Assembly: GCF_023242315.1 (NCBI RefSeq)
Contig: NZ_JALLIY010000001.1
Span: 1 to 64,000 of the forward strand
DNA from: Pseudomonas sp. MWU13-2105
GTDB lineage: Bacteria > Pseudomonadota > Gammaproteobacteria > Pseudomonadales > Pseudomonadaceae
DNA length: 64,000 nt
Reading direction: 5' to 3'
Part shown: piece by piece, positions 44,492 through 54,125 of the stretch
Layout of the letters: each line of letters begins with the position of its first letter
Position numbering within the stretch: the first letter of the stretch is position 1
Program-made: the position numbers and the translations under genes
Notes under the pieces: generated by a model
Seen by the model: the letters and a program-made list of their open reading frames with translations, nothing else
Told to the model about the DNA's origin: nothing
Databases searched by the model: none

Positions 44492-45754
44492 ATGAAGCCA
44501 CTGAACACGAGCAAGCTTTTCTCCCATACCTTGCTGGCCATCGCCATGGCCAGCGCCAGCCTGTCGGCAATGGCCGAGGAGCATGGCTTCGTCGAGGATG
44601 CCCAGGCCAACCTGAACCTGCGTAACTTCTACATAAACCGCAACTTCACCAACCCGGCCTTCGCCCAAGGCAAGGCCGAGGAATGGACACAGAGTTTCAT
44701 CCTCGATGCCCGATCCGGTTTCACCCAGGGCACCGTGGGATTCGGTGCCGATGTGCTCGGTACCTACTCGCAGAAGCTCGACGGCGGCAAAGGCACCGGC
44801 GGTACACAGTTATTGCCACTGGACGGCAACGGGCGCCCGGCCAGCGACTTCGGACGCCTGGACGTAGCCCTCAAGGCGCGGATTTCGAAGACGGAACTGA
44901 AGGTCGGCGAATGGATGCCGGTGTTGCCGATCCTGCGCTCGGACGACGGCCGCTCGCTGCCGCAGACCTTTCGTGGCGGCCAGATCACCTCGAAGGAAAT
45001 CTCTGGCCTGACGCTTTACGGCGGCCAGTTCCAGGACAACAGCCCACGCAACGACTCGAGCATGACCGCCATGTTCATGAACGGTAAGCCGGGCATTACT
45101 TCCGACCGCTTCAACTTCCAGGGCGGCGAATACAGCTTCAATGACAATCGCACGATGATCGGAGTGTGGAATGCCCAGCTCAAGGACATCTACAGCCAGC
45201 AGTACCTCAATCTGCTGCATAGCCAGCCGCTGGGCGATTGGACCCTGGGCGCCAACCTGGGCTTTTTCTACGGCAAGGACGACGGTAGCGCCAAGGCCGG
45301 CGAACTGGAGAACAAGACCTGGTCCGGGCTGTTCTCGGCCAAGTACGGTGGCAACACCTTCTATGTCGGCTTGCAGAAACTCACCGGTAACAGCGCCTGG
45401 ATGCGCGTCAACGGCACCAGCGGCGGCACCCTGGCCAACGACAGCTACAACAACAGCTACGACAACGCCCAGGAGAAGTCCTGGCAGTTGCGCCACGACT
45501 ACAACTTCGCTGCCCTCGGAGTGCCGGGACTGACCCTGATGAACCGCTATATCAGCGGCGACAATGTGCACACCGGGACCATCAGCAACGGCAAGGAGTG
45601 GGGACGCGAGTCCGAACTGGCCTACACCATCCAGAGCGGCACATTCCGTGACCTGAGCCTGCGCTGGCGCAACTCCAGTCTGCGCAAGACGTTCAACAGC
45701 AACGAATTCGACGAAAACCGCCTGATCATCAGCTACCCGATTTCGTTGCTGTAG
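44492..45754 (+). CDS. OprD-family outer-membrane porin
   Basis: 420 residues. Signal peptide ends near ASLSAMAEEHGF. The mature protein opens VEDAQANLNLRNFYINRN and has the OprD-family hallmarks FRGGQITSKEISGLTLYGGQ and a C-terminal beta-strand ENRLIISYPISLL typical of outer-membrane barrels. OprD/OccD/OccK porins take up carboxylates or basic amino acids; the specificity cannot be assigned. ATG 44492 follows tagagag. Confidence 0.92.
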   Translation: MKPLNTSKLFSHTLLAIAMASASLSAMAEEHGFVEDAQANLNLRNFYINRNFTNPAFAQGKAEEWTQSFILDARSGFTQGTVGFGADVLGTYSQKLDGGKGTGGTQLLPLDGNGRPASDFGRLDVALKARISKTELKVGEWMPVLPILRSDDGRSLPQTFRGGQITSKEISGLTLYGGQFQDNSPRNDSSMTAMFMNGKPGITSDRFNFQGGEYSFNDNRTMIGVWNAQLKDIYSQQYLNLLHSQPLGDWTLGANLGFFYGKDDGSAKAGELENKTWSGLFSAKYGGNTFYVGLQKLTGNSAWMRVNGTSGGTLANDSYNNSYDNAQEKSWQLRHDYNFAALGVPGLTLMNRYISGDNVHTGTISNGKEWGRESELAYTIQSGTFRDLSLRWRNSSLRKTFNSNEFDENRLIISYPISLL

Positions 45755-45766
45755 GCCTCCAACAGC

Positions 45767-46666
45767 CTAGTGAGAGTCACCGTCCCACCACCAGTTCCAG
45801 AATCCGGGCAGGTGCACCGGCACCGCGCTGTCATGTACCGTGCGCGCCATGATGGCTCGCAACAAGGCCGGGCGATCCGTGTAGAAGGGTTGCTCGGCGG
45901 TCCGCACGCCTGTGTCCCGGGCGCAGTCCATCAGGATCTGCAGGTATTCCTGCATATGCCTGGCGGTGTAGCGATTGAGGTCGTGGAAGGTCACCACCAC
46001 CGGGATCACACCATCGACCACCGGCATTTCGCCACGGGCGATCTGCTCGCGGACTTCGGCCAGGTGCTTGAGCAGGTTGGCCCGCCGCTGCGGGCTGGCG
46101 GTGATGCCCCAGACCTTGCCGTCATTGGCACTCAGATCGGTCAGCAACACATGCAAGCCATGCCGCTGGTAGGCGGCGAAGGTGCGCTTGTCGTAGTTCC
46201 AGAACGGCGGACGCAGGATCGTCGGCGGCGCGCCGGTGATCGCCGCAATGTCCGCACTGCCATCGTTGAGCGACTGCTCCAGCTCTTGCGGGCTCAAGGA
46301 ACGGTGATTGGTGTGCCAGTGGGTCGCGGTATGAAAGCCGAGGATATGCCCCTCGGCATGCTCGCGACGCATCAGCGCCCGGCCGATGTCGCTGTTGCCG
46401 GCCCTGGGTGCGCGGGTCTGGACGAAAAATATCGCCTTGATCCCCGGTTGAATCGGGTTGTGGGCCAGGTCGTCGAGCACCGATGCCGTCGGGTTCCAGA
46501 AACTCGAGGCGTTGGGACCGTCATCGAAACTCAGCAGAAAACGGATCGGCGGCTGCGAGCGCAGGGCTTGTTCGGTTTGTGGTGTCAGGGGCATCGGCGG
46601 ACCGATGCAACCGGCAAGGCTCGTGGCAAGCACGAACCCCGACAGCAGTGTGGCAAACAACTTCAT
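45767..46666 (-). CDS. Polysaccharide deacetylase lipoprotein
   Basis: 299 residues. Lipobox SLAGC (Cys20), then NodB homology domain with SFDDGP at 46-51 (catalytic Asp and metal Asp) and GFHTATHWH (metal-binding His-x3-His). ILRPPFWNYD is the conserved Arg/Pro motif. It likely deacetylates an envelope polysaccharide or peptidoglycan on the periplasmic side. ATG 46666 gives a proper lipoprotein signal; a longer frame does not. It follows pcaD on the same strand but is not aromatic-related. Confidence 0.85.
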   Translation of the reverse strand: MKLFATLLSGFVLATSLAGCIGPPMPLTPQTEQALRSQPPIRFLLSFDDGPNASSFWNPTASVLDDLAHNPIQPGIKAIFFVQTRAPRAGNSDIGRALMRREHAEGHILGFHTATHWHTNHRSLSPQELEQSLNDGSADIAAITGAPPTILRPPFWNYDKRTFAAYQRHGLHVLLTDLSANDGKVWGITASPQRRANLLKHLAEVREQIARGEMPVVDGVIPVVVTFHDLNRYTARHMQEYLQILMDCARDTGVRTAEQPFYTDRPALLRAIMARTVHDSAVPVHLPGFWNWWWDGDSH

Positions 46667-46795
46667 GAGATTGGTCAGGTCCGGATCAAAGCCATGGCAG
46701 AAGAGCCATGGCAATCATCAGAGCACAACAGCCGAGTGGCGTTCAGGCCGACGCGAAATTTTCATCTAAAAGAGAAGGGTTTCGCTCGAACGCTC

Positions 46796-47596
46796 TCACC
46801 TGCCGGCGGACAGAAAGTCCAGCACCCGCTGGCTGAACCCATCGCCGGCCTGCACATTGGACAAGTGCGCGGCATGGAACTCGGCGTATTCGGCGCCCTC
46901 GACGTGCTGCTGGATAAAGAGGCCGCCCGAAGGCGGTGTCACCGCATCCTCGCTGCCGGAAATCACCAGCAGCGGCAGCTGAATCCGCGCCAGCTGATCG
47001 CGGAAATCCGCATCGCGCACCGCACAGCAGTTGGCCGCATAACCCTCAGGCGAAGTGGCGGCGAGCATCTCGGTAATCGGCTTGACCCGATCCGCGTGCG
47101 CCGCGGCGAACTCCGCGGTGAACCAGCGTGAAACCGCCCCATCGCGCAAGGCCAGCATCGCCGCCTGGCCGCCCGTCGAGACGGCCTCGATCCGCGGATT
47201 CCAGCCGGCCGCATCGCCGATCTTCGCCGCCGTGTTGCAGACAATCAGCCGGTACAGGCGCTGGCCGGCATTGATGCCCAGCCACTGGCCGATCAGACCG
47301 CCCATGGACAGGCCACAGAAATGCGCCCGATCAATATCCAGCGCATCGAGCAACGCCAGGACGTCACGGCCCAATTGCTCGATGCTGTAAGGCCCCGGCG
47401 TCACCAGCGAACGGCCATGGCCGCGGGTGTCGTAACGCAAAACCCGAAAGTGCTCGGTAAACGCCGGCATCTGGGTATCCCACATCCCCAGATCGGTCCC
47501 CAGCGAGTTGGACAGCACCAGTACCGGAGCCCCTGGCGGACCCTCCAGTTGGTAATGCAGTTCACCTTCGGCAAGTCGTACGAAACCCACGTTCAT
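46796..47596 (-). CDS. pcaD: PcaD: 3-oxoadipate enol-lactonase
   Basis: 266 residues, alpha/beta hydrolase. Nucleophile elbow CGLSMGG with Ser97, oxyanion/turn RYDTRGHG, and the late acid/His in SGSEDAVTPP and AEFHAAHLSN. It converts beta-ketoadipate enol-lactone to beta-ketoadipate, the point where the catechol and protocatechuate branches join. ATG 47596 (MNVGFVRLAEGELHYQ) with an aagggg site right before it. It is the last pca gene, 77 bases after pcaT. Confidence 0.9.
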   Translation of the reverse strand: MNVGFVRLAEGELHYQLEGPPGAPVLVLSNSLGTDLGMWDTQMPAFTEHFRVLRYDTRGHGRSLVTPGPYSIEQLGRDVLALLDALDIDRAHFCGLSMGGLIGQWLGINAGQRLYRLIVCNTAAKIGDAAGWNPRIEAVSTGGQAAMLALRDGAVSRWFTAEFAAAHADRVKPITEMLAATSPEGYAANCCAVRDADFRDQLARIQLPLLVISGSEDAVTPPSGGLFIQQHVEGAEYAEFHAAHLSNVQAGDGFSQRVLDFLSAGR

Positions 47597-47673
47597 CCCC
47601 TTCAAGTAATAAACCAATGTATTGCCCGCTGGTTGCAGCGGTCAGGCGCGCCCCTCAAGGACGCGCGAACCGA

Positions 47674-48969
47674 TCAATGATCGTGGTGCAGGTAGGCCGC
47701 CTCTTTAGGCAGGCGCAGGCTGAACAGGAAGGCGATGGCCATCATCGCCGTCACATACCAGTAGAAGACGTTTTCCATCCCCACCGACTTCAGGTTCAGG
47801 GCCACGTATTCCGCCGAGCCGCCGAAGAGCGCATTCGCCACCGCGTAGGCCAGGCCCACGCCCAATGCGCGCACCTGGACCGGGAACATCTCGGCTTTGA
47901 CCAGGCCACTGATGGAGGTATAGAAACTCACGATCGCCAGTGCCAGGGTGATCAGCACAAAGGCCAGGAACGGACTGGTCACGGTCTTCAGGGTCAGCAG
48001 GATCGGCACGGTGCACAGGGTCCCCAGGGCGCCGAACCAGAGCATGCTGTTACGCCGGCCGATCCGATCCGAGAGCAGGCCGAACAACGGCTGCATGCAC
48101 ATATAGAGGAAGAGTACGGCGGTCATGATGAAACTGGCGGTCTTGGCCGTCATGCCAGCGGTGTTCACCAGGTACTTCTGCATGTACGTGGTGAAGGTGT
48201 AGAAAATCAGCGAGCCGCCGGCGGTGTAGCCGAGCACCGTGATAAAGGCGGCCTTGTGATCGCGGAACAACGCCCGAATGCTACCGGCGTCCTTGTCCTG
48301 GCGGGTTTCCTTGCTGGTGGTTTCCTTCAGGGCGCGACGCAGCAGCAGCGAGATCAGCGCCGCGACGGCACCGATCACGAACGGAATCCGCCAGCCCCAG
48401 GCCTTGAGCTCCGGCTCGCTGAGGAACTGCTGCAGGATTACCAGTACCAGCACCGCCAGCAACTGGCCGCCGATCAGGGTCACGTACTGGAACGAAGCAA
48501 AGAAGCCGCGCTGGCCGCGCAGGGCCACCTCACTCATATAGGTCGCGGTGGTGCCGTATTCACCGCCCACCGACAGGCCCTGGAACAGTCGCGCCACCAG
48601 CAGCAGGAACGGCGCCCAGGCCCCGATGGCCGCATAGGTGGGCAAAAAGGCGATGACGAGCGAGCCGCCGCACATCATCAGCACCGAGATCATCATCGAG
48701 TTCTTGCGGCCATGTTTGTCCGCCACGCGGCCGAACAGCCAGCCACCGATGGGCCGCATCAGAAAGCCGGCGGCGAATACCCCGGCGGTGTTGAGCAACT
48801 GCGCCGTGGGGTCGCCGGAGGGGAAAAACGCCGGGGCGAAGTAGATCGCGCAGAAGGCATAGACGTAGAAGTCGAACCACTCGACCAGATTGCCGGAAGA
48901 AGCACCGACAATCGCAAAAATCCTCTTGTTACGTTCTTCGGGGGTGTACGGCATCGTTGTTGTTGTCAT
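47674..48969 (-). CDS. pcaT: PcaT: MFS transporter for beta-ketoadipate / dicarboxylates
   Basis: 431 residues of the metabolite:H+ symporter MFS family ([22 protein letters not shown]; motif [40 protein letters not shown]). It resembles PcaT/KgtP. The mRNA start region carries aacaacaa, a Crc/Hfq-type motif, just after ATG 48969. It is separated from pcaF by a hairpin. Confidence 0.9.
   Translation of the reverse strand: MTTTTMPYTPEERNKRIFAIVGASSGNLVEWFDFYVYAFCAIYFAPAFFPSGDPTAQLLNTAGVFAAGFLMRPIGGWLFGRVADKHGRKNSMMISVLMMCGGSLVIAFLPTYAAIGAWAPFLLLVARLFQGLSVGGEYGTTATYMSEVALRGQRGFFASFQYVTLIGGQLLAVLVLVILQQFLSEPELKAWGWRIPFVIGAVAALISLLLRRALKETTSKETRQDKDAGSIRALFRDHKAAFITVLGYTAGGSLIFYTFTTYMQKYLVNTAGMTAKTASFIMTAVLFLYMCMQPLFGLLSDRIGRRNSMLWFGALGTLCTVPILLTLKTVTSPFLAFVLITLALAIVSFYTSISGLVKAEMFPVQVRALGVGLAYAVANALFGGSAEYVALNLKSVGMENVFYWYVTAMMAIAFLFSLRLPKEAAYLHHDH
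48957..48964 (-). promoter_or_regulatory. Catabolite-activity (CA) motif at the pcaT translation start
   Basis: Minus-strand AACAACAA at codons 2-5 of pcaT fits the AANAANAA consensus bound by Hfq with Crc in Pseudomonas, which blocks translation when preferred carbon sources are present. Confidence 0.6.
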
Positions 48970-49040
48970 ATTTCATCACTCGAAGGAGGTAAGTTGCAGT
49001 TTAGACATACTTTGCAACAGACCTGCTTTGCAAGAACAAT

Positions 49041-49075
49041 CGCCCGAATGACAGTACGTGGCCATCATTCGGGCG
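49041..49075 (-). terminator. 11-bp-stem hairpin after pcaF
   Basis: cgcccgaatga and tcattcgggcg form a perfect 11-bp stem with a 13-base loop, 23 bases past the pcaF stop. The U-tract on the minus strand is weak (attgttctt). It probably attenuates read-through from pcaF into pcaT. Confidence 0.65.
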
Positions 49076-49097
49076 CCTGTTTTATTGCCCGTGGATC

Positions 49098-50299
<1,202 letters not shown>

Positions 50300-50300
<1 letters not shown>

Positions 50301-51079
50301 CATGCTTCTCCGGGGGTTTGACCGTGGGCCGCGGCGGTACGGGCTTCGAGGTCGCGCAAGGCGCTCAGCTCGAGCTCGGTCGGCGCCGCCGTGCTGTCGA
50401 CCTGTTCGGCGAAGCGCACGGGCCAGCCGGTGGCGGCGATCACTTGCTCACGGGTCACCCCCGGGTGCAGCGCCGTGACAATGAACTCGTGGCTGCCGGC
50501 TTCCGGCTCCATGACGCACAGGTCAGTGATGATCCCCACGGGACCGGCACCCGGCAAGCCCAAGCGTTTGCGCGAGTCGCCGCCTTCGCCGTGACCGACC
50601 GAAGTGATGAAGTCCAGCTTGTCGACAAAGGAGCGCGCCGACTGTTTGAGGATGATCAGCACGCTTTTCGCCGAACCGGCGATTTCCGGGGCACCACCGG
50701 CACCGGGCAGGCGAACCTTGGGCGAGAAGTAATCGCCGACCACGGTGGTGTTGATATTGCCGAAACGGTCGACCTGGGCCGCGCCGAGAAAACCGACATC
50801 GATGCGCCCGCCTTGCAGCCAGTAGCGGAAGATCTCGCCGGTCGGCACCACGGTGTCGGCGGTTTCCGCCAACTCGCCGTCGCCGATGGACAGCGGCAGT
50901 ACACTGGGCTTCGCGCCAATCGGGCCCGATTCGTAGATCAGTACCACGTCCGGCGAAGAAGTCAGCCGTGCCAGGTTGGCGGCCTTGGAGGGCAGGCCGA
51001 TGCCGACAAAGCAGACCGAACCGTTCTTCAACCGACGGGCAGCGGCCACCGTCATCATTTCATTGGTGGTGTAGGTCAT
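50300..51079 (-). CDS. pcaJ: PcaJ: 3-oxoadipate CoA-transferase subunit B
   Basis: 259 residues. CoA-transferase family I beta subunit, catalytic Glu50 in [10 protein letters not shown]. It activates beta-ketoadipate to the CoA ester with succinyl-CoA, working with PcaI. ATG 51079 overlaps the pcaI stop by one base (TGATG). Confidence 0.93.
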
Positions 51080-51936
51080 CACTTAACCTCCGAAGCGTGG
51101 GCCAGTTTGCGCTGGAACTCGGCAAAGTTCGCGGTGCCATGGATGTACTCATCGATCCAGGCGGTAAAGGTCGCGCGGTCGCGGGCAATCGGGTCCCAGG
51201 CCTGGTAGAAGCGGTTATCGCGCTCGTTATAGCCATGGGCGTAGGACGGATGGGCACCACCAGGGACATGACAAACCGCGCTCAGGGCCCAGGTCGGCAG
51301 GACGCAGGCGTTCATCGGCGCCTGCAGGTCATCGACGATTTCCTCGACTGTGACAATGCAGCGTTTCGCCGCCAAGGCCGCTTCCTTCTGCACGCCGAGA
51401 ATGCCCCAGAGCAGCACATTGCCCTTGCGGTCGGCTTTCTGCGCATGGATCACGGTGACGTCCGGGCGTACCGAAGGCACGGCGGCCAGCACTTCGCCGG
51501 TGAACGGACAGGTGACCGTCTTGATCAGCGGGTTGACCTTCGGCAGGTCGGAACCGGCGTAGGCCCGCAGGACTGCGAACGGCAAGCCAGAGGCACCGGC
51601 CACATAGGCGTTGGCCAGGTCGGCATGGCTGTGCTCTTCGATTTCCAGCGGCTGTGGCCAGTGTTTCTCGACGGCATCGCGCAGACGGTGCAACGAACCT
51701 ACGCCAGGGTTTCCCCCCCAGGAAAAAATCAGCTTGCGGGCACAACCGGCGCCGATGAGCTGGTCATAGACCAAGTCGGGGGTCATGCGCACCAGCGTCA
51801 GGTCTTTCCTACCCTGACGAATGATTTCATGACCCGCCGCCGTCGGAATCAGATGGGTAAAGCCTTCGAGCGCGACGGTATCACCGTCGTTGACGAACTG
51901 CTTCACCGCGTCATGCAGCGAAAGGATTTCAGCCAT
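51079..51936 (-). CDS. pcaI: PcaI: 3-oxoadipate CoA-transferase subunit A
   Basis: 285 residues. MAEILSLHDAVKQFVNDGDT and EGFTHLIPTAAGHEIIRQG are typical of the alpha subunit; FSWGGNPGVGSLHR follows. First gene of the pcaIJFTD cluster. Paired PcaR-type boxes lie ~100 bases upstream. Confidence 0.93.
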   Translation of the reverse strand: MAEILSLHDAVKQFVNDGDTVALEGFTHLIPTAAGHEIIRQGRKDLTLVRMTPDLVYDQLIGAGCARKLIFSWGGNPGVGSLHRLRDAVEKHWPQPLEIEEHSHADLANAYVAGASGLPFAVLRAYAGSDLPKVNPLIKTVTCPFTGEVLAAVPSVRPDVTVIHAQKADRKGNVLLWGILGVQKEAALAAKRCIVTVEEIVDDLQAPMNACVLPTWALSAVCHVPGGAHPSYAHGYNERDNRFYQAWDPIARDRATFTAWIDEYIHGTANFAEFQRKLAHASEVK

Positions 51937-52030
51937 GGGTGCAGACTCCCGGTTTCAACAGACCTGAGGGACAGCGCGAGATTCAGCGCCGTGATGAGCT
52001 CAGGGTAAGCCGGGGGTCGGCCGCCAAACA

Positions 52031-52065
52031 ATCCGATAATCGATTAACCGTTCGATAATCGAACA
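52031..52065 (-). promoter_or_regulatory. Paired PcaR-type boxes at the pcaI promoter
   Basis: Box 1 gttcgataatcgaac at 52050-52064 (near-perfect palindrome) and box 2 tccgataatcgatta at 52032-52046. On the minus strand these give -35 GTTCGA and -10 GATTAT with a 17-base spacer. PcaR of P. putida is reported to bind both promoter elements of pcaIJ, which matches this layout. Confidence 0.75.
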
Positions 52066-52117
52066 AATTGTTTGTAGGCTATCGTTTTCCCTCCAAGTCA
52101 TTCGGCGCCTGGCAAAC

Positions 52118-52209
52118 CGCATCGCGAGCAAGCTTGCGCCTACAGGTTTCGCGTCGATTACAGGTTATGCGCGCGACACGGAAATATACGAGCAAGCCTG
52201 CTCGCGATG
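52118..52209. repeat. Degraded REP pair between pcaI and pcaR
   Basis: atcgcgagcaagcttgcgcc then tacagg at 52118-52146, and gagcaagcctgctcgcgatg at 52190-52209. These sit in the 309-base gap 51937-52245 that also holds the pcaI promoter; no gene is seen there. Confidence 0.6.
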
Positions 52210-52245
52210 AACGATAACGCGGTCTCCTGCCAGCAGAACCACAAC

Positions 52246-53088
52246 TCAGGAAAACAGCTGCGCGCTCAGCTCGCGACTGGCCTTGAGCATGCTCGGCAGG
52301 AAACGCTGCTCCAGTTCGCTGCAACTGACACGCCCGGCATGGGCACTGACGTTCAGCGCCGCCAGCACTTGCCCGGAGGCGTCGTAGACCGGCACCGCAA
52401 TCGAGCGCAAGCCCTGCTCCAGTTCCTGGTCGACAATGCACCAACCCTGCCGGCGAACCTGTTGCAGGCATTCGAGCAAGGCTTCCGGGGTATGCAGCGT
52501 CCGGCTGGTCTTGGCGTGCAAGTCGGCGTGTTCGAGGTACTCGTGCAAGGACGCATCGTCCAGCGCCGCCAAGAGGATTCGGCCCATGGACGTGCAATAG
52601 GCCGGCAACCGGCCGCCCACCGAGAGATCGACCGAGATCAGCCGCCGGGTGGTGGCGGAACGGGCGATATAGAGGATGTCGTCGCCCTCCAGGGTCGCCA
52701 TGTTGCAGGCTTCGTGCAGTTGCTCGCTCATACGGTCGAGATAGGGTTGCGCCGACACCGCCAGGGGCGTGGACGACAGGTACGCGTGGCCCAGCGTCAG
52801 GACCTTGGGCAGCAGCGAATAAGTGCGGCCGTCGGTGGTGGCATAGCCAAGCTTGATCAAGGTATGCAGGCAACGGCGCACCGCCGCACGGGGAATTTCC
52901 GTGCGGTGACTGATCTGCGCAATGGTCAGGTGCCGCTTGCGCTCCTGGAACGCCTGCACCACCGCCAGGCCACGGGCCAGCGACGTCATGAAGTCCGGGT
53001 CGCCGGTCAACGCCTGGATACGCTTGGCCGGCGAGGCCACGATGGGCGGCGCCACGGAGGCGAAGGCATCACGCAATTGGTCGTTCAT
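52246..53088 (-). CDS. pcaR: PcaR: IclR-family regulator of the pca genes
   Basis: 280 residues. Winged HTH at ~40-95 (RHLTIAQISHRTEIPRAAVR; LIKLGYATTDGRTYSLLPKV), then the IclR ligand domain (NMATLEGDDILYIARSATT, YCTSMGRILLAALDD, VPVYDASGQVLAALNVSAHAG). PcaR activates pca genes in response to beta-ketoadipate and represses itself. It is encoded upstream of pcaI on the same strand. Its own promoter carries two PcaR-type boxes. Confidence 0.93.
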   Translation of the reverse strand: MNDQLRDAFASVAPPIVASPAKRIQALTGDPDFMTSLARGLAVVQAFQERKRHLTIAQISHRTEIPRAAVRRCLHTLIKLGYATTDGRTYSLLPKVLTLGHAYLSSTPLAVSAQPYLDRMSEQLHEACNMATLEGDDILYIARSATTRRLISVDLSVGGRLPAYCTSMGRILLAALDDASLHEYLEHADLHAKTSRTLHTPEALLECLQQVRRQGWCIVDQELEQGLRSIAVPVYDASGQVLAALNVSAHAGRVSCSELEQRFLPSMLKASRELSAQLFS

Positions 53089-53168
53089 TACAAATTCCTT
53101 GTCTGCCGTGGAGCCCCATTACAAGCCGAGCCCGGGCGAATAGACAAGCCGGGGCCGCTCGACTTTGG

Positions 53169-53201
53169 GCGATTATCGAACCAATGACCGATAATCGCAA
53201 T
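53169..53201 (-). promoter_or_regulatory. pcaR promoter with two PcaR-type boxes
   Basis: On the minus strand, -35 TTGCGA (53195-53200) and -10 GATAAT (53172-53177) with a 17-base spacer. Box gggcgattatcgaac covers the -10, and ccgataatcgcaatt covers the -35. This fits autorepression by PcaR. The same boxes flank the plus-strand promoter of the candidate small RNA. Confidence 0.72.
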
Positions 53202-53233
53202 TGACCCTGATCGTCGCAGCTTATACCTTGGGC

Positions 53234-53324
53234 GCGCCGCTGCGGATTTCCCGGGATACTGGTCAGGTACCCACCGGGAGCTCCGCCGGTTCGGCCTCAC
53301 CCACGAAGTGAGGCCGTTTTTTTT
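53234..53324 (+). ncRNA. Candidate structured small RNA
   Basis: Plus-strand ttgacc (53201-53206) and tatacc (53222-53227), 15-base spacer, give a start near 53234. The ~90-nt product folds into a strong stem: gcgga + tcccgg (53242-53254) pairs with ccggga + tccgc (53274-53286). It ends in a terminator cggcctcac/gtgaggccg plus eight T (53292-53324). No coding frame explains it. I do not recognise a named RNA family. Confidence 0.55.
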
Positions 53325-53709
53325 ACCCCCCCTGGGATCATGGCAAAGCGCGGCGATCAATAAGTTGAACCGCCGTTGTTCAGCGCATCCGGATTCTATT
53401 TCCAAGTATCGGGCTTATTGCAATGCAACTTGAATTGATAACTGTCGCCAAAAAATAGGCGGTGGTTAGCCCGCCCTCAAAGTACAGTTAAAAACTCCTA
53501 CATCACAAAACTCACCGACAAAGTTGACGAACTCCCTTATCTTCGCGATAGTATCAGTCAAACCAACCGCTATAACTCCCTGTACGACCTCAAGGCCGTC
53601 TGGCCCGACAGGGGTTCCGACTGTCAGCGCTCAATCCCGGGATTGAACGTCTCGCCAGGGCGGTTGTGTTTAATGGAACACAATCACTCAACTCAAATTA
53701 GGTAGTACT
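53325..53709. promoter_or_regulatory. A/T-richer intergenic region before a small gene
   Basis: 385 bases without a gene. It holds a possible promoter (ttgacg, 17 bases, gatagt near 53523-53550), a palindrome caatcccgggattg at ~53632-53645, and a hairpin ttgtgtt/aacacaa at 53664-53683. A leader of about 150 nt before the GTG at 53710 is likely. Confidence 0.45.
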
Positions 53710-53910
53710 GTGACGAAAGACGAACTGCGCGCGGAACTTGAGCGCCAGGAACAACGTTACAAGGATGTTTACGGCGGGGCTGTCACCACCTACGCCGCAC
53801 AACCCGATCCGGAACGCAAACCCTGGCGCAAACGAGCCAGTCTTCTGGACCAGGCGTTTACCCAGGAACTGCAAAAGATGGAAAAGGAACTCAAGGCCGA
53901 AGAGCCTTAG
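53710..53910 (+). CDS. Small hypothetical protein (66 aa)
   Basis: GTG start. Highly charged and helical ([40 protein letters not shown]). No signal or membrane segment. I do not recognise a family, but the codon use and amphipathic composition look like a real Pseudomonas protein. The nearest ribosome site is ttaggtagt, which is weak. Confidence 0.6.
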   Translation: MTKDELRAELERQEQRYKDVYGGAVTTYAAQPDPERKPWRKRASLLDQAFTQELQKMEKELKAEEP

Positions 53911-54125
53911 GCTTATCGCTATTGAACCTTGCCGGGCCCTGCCCTTCGTCGCCTGGTCTTTCCTATCCGGACAACACCAGGCCCGCTGGACGCCAAGACT
54001 TACGCCATCCGCGTGTCAACCGTCGGCGCTGACCAGCCGCTCGGGTCAAATGGCGTCAGGCAGGCCCTCACCTGAAAGTTTTCTGGCATAATCGCGCCCC
54101 CTTATGACCGGGTCAGAAAACCTTC

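Noticed and set aside
53255..53290. Possible SRP RNA (ffs)-like ggtcaggt segment
   Set aside because: The short ggtcaggt match is not followed by the invariant ggaaggaagcagcc, so it is not SRP RNA.
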